This document shows, in pieces, positions 43,858-52,646 of a stretch of DNA of 64,000 nucleotides (its first letter is position 1; every line of letters starts with the position of its first letter). Source of the DNA: Fundidesulfovibrio magnetotacticus (GTDB taxonomy: Bacteria; Desulfobacterota; Desulfovibrionia; Desulfovibrionales; Desulfovibrionaceae); NCBI RefSeq assembly GCF_013019105.1, contig NZ_BLTE01000001.1, positions 434,001 through 498,000 on the forward strand, in the 5' to 3' direction. The position numbers and the translations under genes were made by a program. Below the pieces are notes generated by a model. That model was not told the origin of the DNA. It was given only the letters and a program-made list of their open reading frames with translations, and did not search any database.

Positions 43858-45377
43858 TCCCTTTCCTCCTCCTTTTTGGCCAACCGGTTGAGAGCGTTCA
43901 CGAAGGCCTTGGCGCTGGCCACGATCACGTCGGGATCGGAGCCGCGGCCCACGGACTTGTGCCCGCCCTCTTCCAGGCGCACGGTCACCTCGCCTTGGGC
44001 GTCCGTGCCGCTGGTGACGGCGTTGACCGCGTACTGCTTGAGCACCGGGTTGCGTCCCGTGAGTTGGCTGATGGTGTTGAACACGGCGTCCACCGGGCCG
44101 ACGCCGAAATGAGAGAGCTTTTCCTCGCGGCCCTCGATCTCCATGACCACGGCGGCCACGGGCGAGACGCCCATGTTGCCCGAGAGCACGGAGAGCTTCT
44201 TCAGCCGGTACCTGTCCGGCAGGCGGTAGATCTCCTCCAGGACCAGGGCCTCCACGTCCTCGGAGAAGATGTTCTTCTTTTTGTCGGCCAGGTTCTTCAC
44301 GGCCTCGGTCATCTGGGTGACCTGCTCCTCGGTGAGGGAGAAGCCCAGCTCCTCCAGGCGCGACTTCACGGCGTTGCGGCCCGAGTGCTTGCCCAGCACC
44401 AGCTCGGTGCCCGCGCGGCCCACGGACTTGGGCGTCATGATCTCGTAGGTCTCGGGACACTTGAGCACGCCCGCCTGATGGATGCCGGACTCGTGGGCGA
44501 AGGCGTTGGCCCCGATGATGGGCTTGTAGGGCGGGATGGGCTGGCCGATGATCATGGAAAGCAGGCGCGACGAGGGGTAGAGCTGCTCGGTCTTGATGCC
44601 GGTTTCCAGGTTGTAGAGGCAGGCGCGGGTCTTGAGGGCCATGGTCACCTCTTCGAGGGAGGCGTTGCCCGCGCGCTCGCCGATGCCGCAGAGGGTCACC
44701 TCGGCCTGGCGCGCGCCAGCGGCCAGGGCGGCCAGGGTGTTGGCGGTGGCCAGGCCCAGGTCGTTGTGGCAGTGCACGCTGAAAACGGCCTTGGAGGCGT
44801 TGGGCACGCGCTCCAGGAGGAAGCGGATGAGGTCGTGGAACTCCTGGGGCTGGGCGTAGCCCACGGTGTCGGGGATGTTGATGGTGGTGGCCCCGCGCGC
44901 GATGGCCAGCTCCACGGCCGTGGCCAGGAAGTCCCGCTCGGAGCGGGAGGCGTCCTCGCAGGAGAACTCCACGTCCCGGGTGAGCGAGGAGGCCAGGGAG
45001 ACGGCTGCCTCGATCATCCCCAGCACCTGTTGGGGCTCCTTGCCGAGCTTGTGCTTCATGTGCAGGGGGGAGGTGGCCAGAAAGGTGTGGATGCGCGGAT
45101 GTTTGGCTTCCTTGATGGCCTCGTGGCAGCGCCGGATGTCGGATTCGAGGGCGCGGCACAGGCCCGCCACGCGCACGTCGCGCACGGCCTTGGCGATGGC
45201 GCGCACGGCCTGGAAGTCCCCCTCGCTGGCGGCCGGGAAGCCGGCCTCGATCACGTCCACCCCCAGGTGTTCCAGCTGCTGGGCGAGCCGGACCTTCTCT
45301 TCCTGGTTCATGGTCGCGCCGGGAGACTGCTCGCCGTCGCGCAGGGTGGTGTCGAAAATGACGACACGCTCTGACAT
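43842..45377 (-). CDS. leuA: 2-isopropylmalate synthase
   Basis: LeuA condenses acetyl-CoA with 2-oxoisovalerate, the first leucine-specific step. The 511-residue protein has the TIM-barrel signatures DTTLRDGEQSPGA and VHCHNDLGLATANTLAA. It ends with the regulatory LeuA-dimer domain (about 390-505), so leucine feedback is expected. It starts the leuA-leuC-leuD-leuB unit. The 113 bases before it, after pssA, contain no recognised leader peptide or T-box. Confidence 0.96.
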   Translation of the reverse strand: MSERVVIFDTTLRDGEQSPGATMNQEEKVRLAQQLEHLGVDVIEAGFPAASEGDFQAVRAIAKAVRDVRVAGLCRALESDIRRCHEAIKEAKHPRIHTFLATSPLHMKHKLGKEPQQVLGMIEAAVSLASSLTRDVEFSCEDASRSERDFLATAVELAIARGATTINIPDTVGYAQPQEFHDLIRFLLERVPNASKAVFSVHCHNDLGLATANTLAALAAGARQAEVTLCGIGERAGNASLEEVTMALKTRACLYNLETGIKTEQLYPSSRLLSMIIGQPIPPYKPIIGANAFAHESGIHQAGVLKCPETYEIMTPKSVGRAGTELVLGKHSGRNAVKSRLEELGFSLTEEQVTQMTEAVKNLADKKKNIFSEDVEALVLEEIYRLPDRYRLKKLSVLSGNMGVSPVAAVVMEIEGREEKLSHFGVGPVDAVFNTISQLTGRNPVLKQYAVNAVTSGTDAQGEVTVRLEEGGHKSVGRGSDPDVIVASAKAFVNALNRLAKKEEERECARL

Positions 45378-45490
45378 GGTGTTCCTCCGCAGGGAATGCA
45401 ATGCGGTGAGATCGGTGGCCGGAGACGGCTTGTTAGCCCAAGTCGCTTCCGGTTGACAATTGCCTTTTTTGGCAGAAAGAGGGGGTAATG

Positions 45491-46252
45491 TTAGGATGAG
45501 AGCTCTTCGGAGGGCTCTCGTAGCGAGGAACGGCGGGGCAGGATCACGTAGGTGTAGAAGATCCCGGAGAGAATGTACCCCGCGAAAATCACGAAGCCCA
45601 GGAGCTTGGGCTGGGAGGCCACCAGCACGAAGAGCAGGATGGCCGTGACCATCATCGAGAAGGGATGGGCCTTGATGAGCCCGTATTCCTTGAAGGAGGC
45701 GTAGCGCACGCGGCTGACCATGAGGAAGGAGAGCACGTAGACCATGCCCAGGCAGACCTTGGGCATCCAGGCCTGCATGGCGGGCGGCAGGTACTGGGCG
45801 AAGAGGTAGAACGTGGCCACGGTGCAGGCCTGGGCAGGAATGGGCAGGCCCACGAAGAACTTCTTGTTGGAGGTCTTGGTGATCACGTTGAAGCGCGCCA
45901 GCCGGAGCGCCCCGCAGGCCACCAGGAGGAAGGAGGCCATGAGGCCCAGGTGGCCGAAGCGCGAAAGCTCCCACTGGTAGACCATGATGGCCGGGGTGAC
46001 GCCGAAGGCCACGAGGTCGCACAGGGAGTCGTACTGGACGCCGAAATCGGAGCTGGTGCCGGTGAGGCGGGCCACCTTGCCGTCGAGCCCGTCGAAGACG
46101 CAGCTGACCAGGATGGCCACGGAGCACAACTCGAACTGCCCGGAGATGGCCCACAGGATGCCCATGAACCCCGAGAACAGGCTCGCGGTGGTGAGCAGGT
46201 TCGGGAGGATGTACACCCCTCTGGCGGGCGGCTTGCGGGCGGGTTCTTCCAT
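45491..46252 (-). CDS. pssA: CDP-diacylglycerol-serine O-phosphatidyltransferase
   Basis: PssA makes phosphatidylserine. The 253-residue membrane protein has the CDP-alcohol phosphatidyltransferase motif DGLDGKVARL followed by DFGVQYDSLCD, and six or more hydrophobic helices. The next step, psd, is coded two genes upstream on the same strand, so phosphatidylethanolamine synthesis is grouped here. Confidence 0.93.
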   Translation of the reverse strand: MEEPARKPPARGVYILPNLLTTASLFSGFMGILWAISGQFELCSVAILVSCVFDGLDGKVARLTGTSSDFGVQYDSLCDLVAFGVTPAIMVYQWELSRFGHLGLMASFLLVACGALRLARFNVITKTSNKKFFVGLPIPAQACTVATFYLFAQYLPPAMQAWMPKVCLGMVYVLSFLMVSRVRYASFKEYGLIKAHPFSMMVTAILLFVLVASQPKLLGFVIFAGYILSGIFYTYVILPRRSSLREPSEELSS

Positions 46253-46391
46253 GGCGTCCTGGGCCGGAGCGCGGCCTGGGGAGATGCTAGCGCTTTTCGG
46301 GCGAAGGTCAAGGGGTATTGTCGCCCCCCGGTCTGGCGGCCCGCCGACAGCATGCCCTCCGGCCGCGGGAACCTCCCTGCGCAGCGGGCCG

Positions 46392-46844
46392 CTAGATGCG
46401 GTCCACTTCTTCCTGCACCCGCCGCCGGAAGGCCAGGGGGTCCGCGATGCGGTGGAAGGGCTCGCGCGTGCCGCCCGTGCCGCTGACCACGATGGTGCCG
46501 TAACCCAGGATGCGCCCCAGGATGCCCTGGTCCACCTGGATGCCCTCCACCTTCTTCAGCAGCACCTCGAAGGAGGTGCGGCGGATGAAGCCCACCTTCA
46601 CCAGCACGCGCTTGTCGGTGAGCGCGAACTCCGAGGTGGCGTAGCGGATGTAGGCACCCAGCCCCGTGAACGCCGCCAGCGCCAGCGCGGCCAGCCCCGC
46701 CGCCCGGGCCTCCTGCACGGGGCCGGTGAAGAGCGCGGCCGCAAGGGCCAGCCACAGGCCAGGCCAGGCGAAGACGACCCAATGCACATTGGCGCGGTAG
46801 ACGATGCTCTCACCGGCCAGGAGATTCTTCTCCACGTATCCCAA
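46392..46844 (-). CDS. Bacterial PH-domain membrane protein
   Basis: The product (about 150 residues) has two membrane helices (about 20-60) and a PH-like domain (about 65-150: ATSEFALTDKRVLVKVGFI, TSFEVLLKKVEGIQVDQ, VVSGTGGTREPFHRI). The TTG at 46844 is preferred because GGGAGG precedes it and the sequence then starts GYVEKNLLAGE, as usual for the family. An ATG at 46871 would add nine unrelated residues. It lies between psd and pssA, so a role in membrane lipid homeostasis is possible. Confidence 0.8.
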   Translation of the reverse strand: MGYVEKNLLAGESIVYRANVHWVVFAWPGLWLALAAALFTGPVQEARAAGLAALALAAFTGLGAYIRYATSEFALTDKRVLVKVGFIRRTSFEVLLKKVEGIQVDQGILGRILGYGTIVVSGTGGTREPFHRIADPLAFRRRVQEEVDRI

Positions 46845-46983
46845 GCTGCCTCCCCCGGCGTGCGGCCGCATCGCCGTTCATGCCATAGCGTCAATGGAAC
46901 CGGACTGCCAACCCAAGAGGGACATCCCCTGTATCGCGACGTCGCGCAAGCATCCCCCCGCGTTCTGTCCCGCCCGTGCGAGG

Positions 46984-47625
46984 CTACGCCTTTTTGGCGA
47001 TCACCGTCTGCCCGGCCGCCGTGCGCGCGCCCTTCTCCACCGCGGGCTCCCAGCCCTCGGGCAGGTACACGTCCACGCGCGAGCCGAACTTGATCATGCC
47101 GTAGCGCTGGCCGCGCTTCAGGTGGTCGCCCGTTTCGGCCCAGGGGATGATGCGCCGCGCGATGAGCCCGGCGATCTGCACCATGGTCCAGCGGTCGCCG
47201 GATTCGTCGGCCAGCTGCACGCCCAGGCGCTCGTTGTCCTCGGAGGCCTTGTCGAAGCTCGCGTTGATGAACTTGCCCTCCCAGTAGCGCATGGCGCTCA
47301 CGCGCCCGGCCACGCAGGCCCTGTTCACGTGCACGTTGAACACGTTCATGAAGATGCACACCACCGTGCGCTCCTCGCCGCTCAGGGGGTCCGCGGCGCG
47401 GGTCACCTTGATCACGCGGCCGTCGGCCGGGGCCACGGCCACGCCCGGGTCGGCGGGGACGAAGCGCTCGGGGTCGCGGAAAAAGTTCAGCAGCAGCGCC
47501 AGGACCGCCAGGCCCAGCACGGCGGGCACGGCCCAGCCCAGCAGGGCGAAGACCAGGGTGGCCGATCCGGCCAGGAGAATGGAGGGCCAGCCCTCGGGCG
47601 TGAGCGATACGGAAGGTTTGCGCAT
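46984..47625 (-). CDS. psd: Phosphatidylserine decarboxylase (short, self-processing type)
   Basis: The 213-residue protein has two N-terminal helices (about 12-45) and the conserved blocks FFRDPERFVP, VAPADGRVI, IFMNVFNVHVNRA and MIKFGSRVDVYLP. The Gly-Ser in the last block is the self-cleavage site that makes the pyruvoyl cofactor. It converts phosphatidylserine to phosphatidylethanolamine. The short form is common in deltaproteobacteria. It follows the HAD gene by 28 bases. Confidence 0.93.
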   Translation of the reverse strand: MRKPSVSLTPEGWPSILLAGSATLVFALLGWAVPAVLGLAVLALLLNFFRDPERFVPADPGVAVAPADGRVIKVTRAADPLSGEERTVVCIFMNVFNVHVNRACVAGRVSAMRYWEGKFINASFDKASEDNERLGVQLADESGDRWTMVQIAGLIARRIIPWAETGDHLKRGQRYGMIKFGSRVDVYLPEGWEPAVEKGARTAAGQTVIAKKA

Positions 47626-47653
47626 GATCGTCGTGATCCTTTGATGGTCTTGT

Positions 47654-48274
47654 TCAGTCCAGGAGCCCGGGGCAGTAGGCCGCAAGCTCGCGCTCGAAGC
47701 CCGGCTGGTCCACGTAGAGGATGGCCCCCATGCCCAGGGCGCGGGCGCGCTCCACGTTGCCGGGATTGTCGTCCACGAAGAGCGTCCGGCCCGGCTCCGC
47801 GCCAAGGCGCTCCAGGGCCAGCAGGAAATAGGCGGGCTCCTGCTTGGTCATGCCGTGCCGCCAGCTGTTGAACACGGCGTCGAAATGCCGGGAGAAGCCC
47901 TGAGCGGCGTCCAGGCGCTCCAGCCAGTCGGTCTGGTCGGAGAGCACGGCCGCCGTGCGCCCCTGGGCGCGGAAGCGGTCTGCCAGCTCCAGCATGCGCG
48001 GGCGCACCACGAAGCGCGAGAGGATGTCCTCGCGCCAGCGGGCCTCGTCGCCATCGAGCCCGGAGCGCTCCTTGAAGAGCCTCCAGAAATCGGCCTCACC
48101 GGCGCGGCCGGTCACGTAGCCCGAGTCCCATACGGCGCGCAGGCCTTCGCGCCAGAGGTGGGCCTCGTCGCGCTCCAGTTCGCGCGCCAGGGCGCGAAGC
48201 CCCAGCGCGAAGCCCTCTTCGGCCACCACGCCGCCATAGTCCAGCAGAAGCCAACGGATACGGCACTCGCCCAT
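47654..48274 (-). CDS. HAD-superfamily hydrolase
   Basis: The 206-residue protein has the HAD motifs LLLDYGGVV (nucleophile Asp), AVLSDQTD (motif II), a Lys in TKQEPAYF (motif III) and LFVDDNPGNVE (motif IV). The second Asp of motif I is replaced by Gly, as in the YihX/epoxide-hydrolase-N branch. It probably acts on a small phosphorylated metabolite. It is the first gene before psd. Confidence 0.88.
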   Translation of the reverse strand: MGECRIRWLLLDYGGVVAEEGFALGLRALARELERDEAHLWREGLRAVWDSGYVTGRAGEADFWRLFKERSGLDGDEARWREDILSRFVVRPRMLELADRFRAQGRTAAVLSDQTDWLERLDAAQGFSRHFDAVFNSWRHGMTKQEPAYFLLALERLGAEPGRTLFVDDNPGNVERARALGMGAILYVDQPGFERELAAYCPGLLD

Positions 48275-48351
48275 GTCGTCTTTCCCATCTCCACGAAATA
48301 CGGTAAGCCAGCGTCAGTAGCCTCTTCCACCCGTCAACGCAAGGAGACCCC

Positions 48352-49506
48352 ATGGCCTTTCTCCCCCCGCCGCAGGACCGGCTGCGCCAGTTCCGCGAAC
48401 TCCTGGGCCTCTCCGACACGCCCGAGGCCAACCCCCTCACGCGGTGGGCCGACATCTTCCTGCCGCGCACCGCCGAACTGGCGGACAAGGTGGAGGGCTT
48501 CGTGCGCTCCCGCGCCCAGTTGCGCATCATCCTGGAAAACCAGCCCACCGGCAAGCTCAACGCCAACTGGCGCAGCTGGTTCGGCATCCTTTTCACCTCC
48601 GGGGTGGGCGAGGACTTCATGGCCCACGTCTGGAAGAGCGGCCAGGCCCACGTGATCCACAACATCGATCACCGCTACGTCACCCTGGCCTACAACATCG
48701 CCCGGGCCTTCCTGCACGAGATCGCCGTCACGGCCCTGCCCCTGGAGGAGCGCACCACCGCCCTCACCGCCCTGGACCGCGCCGTGGACTTCTCCATGCT
48801 CGTGGAGACCGACGCCTTCGTCACCTACGCCACCCAGTGCGAGCTGGAGGTGATCCAGGGCATCTCCCACCAGGTGCGCAACCCCGTCTCCGTGATCGGC
48901 GGCGCGGCCCGCAAGCTCCTGCGCCTGCACCCGGAGGACGGGCCGGAGCGCGAGGCAGCCGGGACCATCCTCGCCGAGGCCCAGCGCCTGGAGCGCATGG
49001 CCAAAAACGTGAACGCCTACATGGACATCACCACCCAGCAGGCCTCGTTCCGCCGCGCGGAACTGGACGCCGTGCTGGACCGCGCCCTGGAAAAGCTCGC
49101 CGCCGCCAGCACCCTGCCCCTGGCGCCCCTCGCGCGAGAGATCGACCCCGCCGCCGCCGTGCTCTCGGGCGACCCCATGGAACTCTGCGTGCTCTTCGCC
49201 TGCCTGCTGGACAACGCCTTCCAGTACGCCGACCGCCACGACCCGCGCGTGGCCGTGAAAGCCTACCCCGCCCAGGCCCAGGGCGGTTTCGCCACCGTCG
49301 TCATCACCAACAACGGCATCCGCTTCGACCAGTCCAAGACGGGCCAGGCCTTCAGCCCCTTCCACTCCACCCAGCCCACGGCCACGGGCTTCGGGCTGCC
49401 CATGGCCCGCGTGATCGCCAGCAAGTACTTCGGCAACGTCACCCTGGCCCCCCTGGAGGACGAGGGCACGCGCTGCGTGGTCACCCTGCCCCTTTTCGCG
49501 GGCTGA
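48352..49506 (+). CDS. Globin-coupled sensor histidine kinase
   Basis: The 384-residue protein has no membrane helix. Residues about 15-165 resemble the protoglobin sensor domain: ELADKVEGFVRSRAQLR, WRSWFGILFTSG, and GQAHVIHNIDHRYVTLAY, with His100 as the likely proximal haem ligand. The kinase part has the H box ISHQVRNPVSVIGG (His173), N box LLDNAFQYADR and G2 FGLPMARVI. G1 reads TNNGIRF, without the usual Asp. The catalytic domain may therefore be weak. It probably senses oxygen or another gas. AAGGAG is five bases before the ATG. No partner is adjacent. Confidence 0.75.
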   Translation: MAFLPPPQDRLRQFRELLGLSDTPEANPLTRWADIFLPRTAELADKVEGFVRSRAQLRIILENQPTGKLNANWRSWFGILFTSGVGEDFMAHVWKSGQAHVIHNIDHRYVTLAYNIARAFLHEIAVTALPLEERTTALTALDRAVDFSMLVETDAFVTYATQCELEVIQGISHQVRNPVSVIGGAARKLLRLHPEDGPEREAAGTILAEAQRLERMAKNVNAYMDITTQQASFRRAELDAVLDRALEKLAAASTLPLAPLAREIDPAAAVLSGDPMELCVLFACLLDNAFQYADRHDPRVAVKAYPAQAQGGFATVVITNNGIRFDQSKTGQAFSPFHSTQPTATGFGLPMARVIASKYFGNVTLAPLEDEGTRCVVTLPLFAG

Positions 49507-49602
49507 GCGCGCGCGGCTCCCGCAAACCCCGCAACGGGGCTTGTCGGACGCCGAGGCCCCTCGCGGGAGGCGGCCCCCGTCATCAGCCCGCGCGCGTCCG
49601 GG

Positions 49603-51096
49603 CTACTCCCTGGCCCAGCCCTTGGCCCGTTCCACGGCGCGCCGCCATTCGCCCACCAGGGCGTCGCGCCCGGCCCGGGACATGGCGGGCTCGAAGCGCC
49701 TGTCGAGCCGCCACAGAGATTCCAACTCTTCAAGATCGCTCCAGAAGCCCACGGCCAGCCCGGCCAGGAAGGCCGCGCCCAGGGCCGTGGTCTCCGTCAC
49801 GCGGGGGCGCTCCACCGGCGCGCCCAGCACGTCGGCCTGAAGCTGCATGAGCAGGTTGTTGCGGCTCGCGCCGCCGTCCACACGCAGCGCGTGCAGCGTT
49901 ACGCCCGCGTCCTTCTCCATGCATTCCATGATGTCCAGGGTCTGCAGGGCGATGGACTCCAGGGCGGCGCGCGCCACGTGGGCCTTGGTGGCCCCGCGCG
50001 TGAGCCCGACCATGGCCCCCCGGGCGTACTGGTCCCAGTGGGGCGCGCCCAGCCCCGCGAAGGCGGGGACAAGCACCACGCCGCCGTTGTCCGGCACGGA
50101 GAGCGCCAGCTCCTCCACCTCGCGGGCCTCCCGGAGGATGCCCAGGCCGTCGCGCAGCCACTGCACCACCGCGCCCGCCATGAACACGCTGCCCTCCAGG
50201 GCGTAGGAGCGCCCCCCGGAGAGAGACCATGCCGTGGTGGTGAGCAGGTTGTTCCCGCTGCGCCGGGCGTTGTCGCCGGTGTTGAGCAGCATGAAGCAGC
50301 CCGTGCCGTAGGTGTTCTTGGCCATGCCCGCCCGGAGACAGGCGTTGCCGAACGTGGCGGCCTGCTGGTCCCCGGCCATGCCCGCGATGGGCAGGGGCCT
50401 GCCCAGGAACTCCGGGTGCGCCTCGCCCACCACCTCGGAGGAACGCGCCACCCGGGGCAGCATGGAGGCGGGCACGCCCAGGATGTCCAGCAGCTCCTCG
50501 TCCCACGCGCCCGCGCGGATGTCGAAGAGCAGCGTCCGGCTGGCGTTGGACTCGTCCGTGACGTGCGCCGCCCCCTTGGTCAGGTTCCAGACGAGCCAGG
50601 AGTCCACCGTGCCGAAGGCCAGCCCGCCCTCTTGCGCCCTGGCCCTGGCCCCGGGCACGTTGTCCAGGATCCAGCGGACCTTGGTCCCCGAGAAGTAGGC
50701 GTCGAGCACCAGGCCCGTCTTGTCCCGGAACACCCCGTCGAGCCCGCGCGCCTTGAGCTCGTCGCAGAACCCAGCCGTGCGCCTGTCCTGCCAGACGATG
50801 GCGTTGTGCACGGGCGCGCCGGTCGCCCTGTCCCAGACCACGGTGGTCTCGCGCTGGTTGGTTATGCCCAGGGCGGCCACCTCCCCGGCCCCCACACCGG
50901 CCTGGCGCAGGCACTCGGCCATCACCCAGGCCTGGGTGTCGAAAAGCTCGTAGGGATTGTGCTCCACCCGGCCGGGCTGCGGGTAGATCTGGGTGAACTC
51001 CCTGGCCGTGATCTGGCGGATGTCCCCCTCGCGGTTGAAGAGGATGGCCCGGGAACTGGTGGTGCCCTGGTCGAGTGCGAGGACGTATTCGCTCAT
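49603..51096 (-). CDS. glpK: Glycerol kinase
   Basis: GlpK phosphorylates glycerol to glycerol-3-phosphate. The 497-residue protein shows [24 protein letters not shown], the substrate segment [23 protein letters not shown] and [13 protein letters not shown]. No glpF or glpD is adjacent. It is a single-gene unit divergent from the DUF523 gene. The 96 bases between it and the globin kinase hold only weak hairpins. Confidence 0.95.
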   Translation of the reverse strand: MSEYVLALDQGTTSSRAILFNREGDIRQITAREFTQIYPQPGRVEHNPYELFDTQAWVMAECLRQAGVGAGEVAALGITNQRETTVVWDRATGAPVHNAIVWQDRRTAGFCDELKARGLDGVFRDKTGLVLDAYFSGTKVRWILDNVPGARARAQEGGLAFGTVDSWLVWNLTKGAAHVTDESNASRTLLFDIRAGAWDEELLDILGVPASMLPRVARSSEVVGEAHPEFLGRPLPIAGMAGDQQAATFGNACLRAGMAKNTYGTGCFMLLNTGDNARRSGNNLLTTTAWSLSGGRSYALEGSVFMAGAVVQWLRDGLGILREAREVEELALSVPDNGGVVLVPAFAGLGAPHWDQYARGAMVGLTRGATKAHVARAALESIALQTLDIMECMEKDAGVTLHALRVDGGASRNNLLMQLQADVLGAPVERPRVTETTALGAAFLAGLAVGFWSDLEELESLWRLDRRFEPAMSRAGRDALVGEWRRAVERAKGWARE

Positions 51097-51233
51097 GCGG
51101 CTCCTCCTGCTGGATCGGCGGCGCGACGCCGCCCGCGCAGTGAGCCACGAAATCGGCTTCGCCGCAACCTTTCTCCCGCTTTGGCGCTCCCGACGTTCGA
51201 CATCGCGCCCCGACGGCGCTAGAGTGCCCGGTC

Positions 51234-52223
51234 ATGAAGACCACCAACTCCACTCCCGCTCCCGCCGCCGTCCGCGCCGAGGCCCCCATGCGCCTGGGCG
51301 TCAGCTCCTGCCTGCTGGGCAACCCCGTGCGCTTCGACGGCGGCCACAAGCACGACCGCTGGATCACCGGCGAACTGGGACGCTACGTGGAATTCGTGCC
51401 CGTGTGCCCCGAGGTGGAGGCGGGCTTCGGCACGCCCCGCGAGGCCATGCGCTTGGTGGGAGACCCCGCCGCGCCCCGGCTCGTGACCATCCGCTCCGGA
51501 CGCGACCTCACGGAGACCATGCGCGCCTGGGCCGCGCGCCGCGTGGAGGAACTGGCCGGGGAAAACCTCTGCGGCTTCGTCTTCAAGAGCCGCTCGCCCT
51601 CCTCCGGCATGGCGCGGGTGAAGGTCTACCCGGAAAAGGGAGGCATGCCCGCGCACACAGGCGTCGGCCTCTTCGCCAGGGCCTTCATGGAACGCTTCCC
51701 CCTGATTCCCGTGGAGGAGGAAGGCCGCCTGAGCGACCCCAGGCTGCGCGAAAACTTCATCGAACGCCTCTTCGTGCTGCGCGCCTGGCGCGACACCCTG
51801 GCCCGCGGCGCGGACACCGCAGCCCTGATCGACTTCCACGCCCGCCACAAGCTCCTGGCCATGGCCCACTCCCCCGCCCTGGCCAAGGACATGGGACGGC
51901 TCGTGGCCCAGGCCGCCTCCCTGCCCGACGCCCCCGACCGCTACGAAGCCATGCTCCTGGCCGCCATGGCCAAACCCGCCACCGTGGCCCGCCACGTGAA
52001 CGTGCTCCAGCACATGGCCGGATACTTCCGCAAAACCACCACCCAGGACGAACGACAGGAACTGGCGGAAGTCATCGAGGACTACCGCCGGGGCCTCACG
52101 CCCCTCATCGTCCCCGTCACCCTCATCAACCACCACGTGCGCCGCCACGGCGTGGAATACCTCGCCCGCCAGACCTACCTGCGCCCGCACCCCCTGGAAC
52201 TCAAGCTGCGCAACTACTACTAG
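51234..52223 (+). CDS. DUF523-DUF1722 fusion protein (TudS/YbgA-like)
   Basis: The 329-residue protein has an N-terminal DUF523 domain (about 18-160: RLGVSSCLLGNPVRFDGGHK, VCPEVEAGFGTPRE, FKSRSPSSG). The Cys pattern is like that of thiouracil desulfidases (TudS), which carry an iron-sulfur cluster. The C-terminal DUF1722 domain (about 185-325) resembles E. coli YbgA. Desulfuration of thionucleobases is a reasonable guess for the first part. It is preceded by 137 bases shared with divergent glpK. Confidence 0.85.
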   Translation: MKTTNSTPAPAAVRAEAPMRLGVSSCLLGNPVRFDGGHKHDRWITGELGRYVEFVPVCPEVEAGFGTPREAMRLVGDPAAPRLVTIRSGRDLTETMRAWAARRVEELAGENLCGFVFKSRSPSSGMARVKVYPEKGGMPAHTGVGLFARAFMERFPLIPVEEEGRLSDPRLRENFIERLFVLRAWRDTLARGADTAALIDFHARHKLLAMAHSPALAKDMGRLVAQAASLPDAPDRYEAMLLAAMAKPATVARHVNVLQHMAGYFRKTTTQDERQELAEVIEDYRRGLTPLIVPVTLINHHVRRHGVEYLARQTYLRPHPLELKLRNYY

Positions 52224-52399
52224 CGGCCGCTCGCCCGCGTGGCGGCGCGAAGGCGTGGGCTGTCGGAGAATATGCCTCCGGCGGCCAAAGGGCTGCGCCC
52301 TTTGGAATCCCTTTCCGCTTCGCGACGGCGTGCGATCCGGCAGGGATGAGCGCTGCTTTGAGCGCGTTCCCGGCGGGTGTCTGCTGCTGTGCGGGCGTT

Positions 52400-52491
52400 C
52401 CGGCCCTGTGTGCCCCTGCGCGCGACCTCTCGCCGGACCGATTGGAAGACGATCCGCCGAGAGGTGCGCGCGCAGGGGCACACAGGGCCGG
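52400..52491. repeat. Large near-perfect inverted repeat, about 38-bp arms
   Basis: The arm 52400-52437 (starting CCGGCCCTGTGTGCCCCTGC) matches the reverse complement of 52453-52491 with only a one-base indel and one mismatch. The loop has 15 bases. It lies in the 423-base gap (52224-52646) between the DUF523 gene and the M16 peptidase. The rest of that gap holds a short CCAAAGGGC-type hairpin (about 52279) and the mosaic repeat copy C. Confidence 0.8.
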
Positions 52492-52536
52492 GACACGACG
52501 GCATACCCGGTGAAGCCCGCGAAGCAATTGCCGGGT

Positions 52537-52612
52537 CCAGGGGGGGCTCCCCCCTGGCGGGAGAGGTCTGGAGAGGGCAGCGCCCTCTCCAGGGTGCAGG
52601 GCGGAGCCCTGC
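52537..52612 (+). repeat. Mosaic hairpin repeat, copy C
   Basis: The element is preceded by GAAGCAATTGCCGGGTCCAG. It has a CCAGGGGGGG-type hairpin, then CTGGAGAGGGC with its mirror, then GCAGGGC-GGA-GCCCTGC. It follows the large inverted repeat. Confidence 0.75.
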
Positions 52613-52646
52613 CTGGCTTCGTCCTGGCCGCGCGGCCCCTGCGACC

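Noticed and set aside
45378-45490. Leader peptide or T-box before leuA
   Set aside because: No run of leucine codons, no specifier loop and no terminator/antiterminator pair were seen; only a short TTGCC-GGCAA palindrome.
49507-49602. Terminator between the globin kinase and glpK
   Set aside because: The best hairpin has a five-base stem with a mismatch and no T run.
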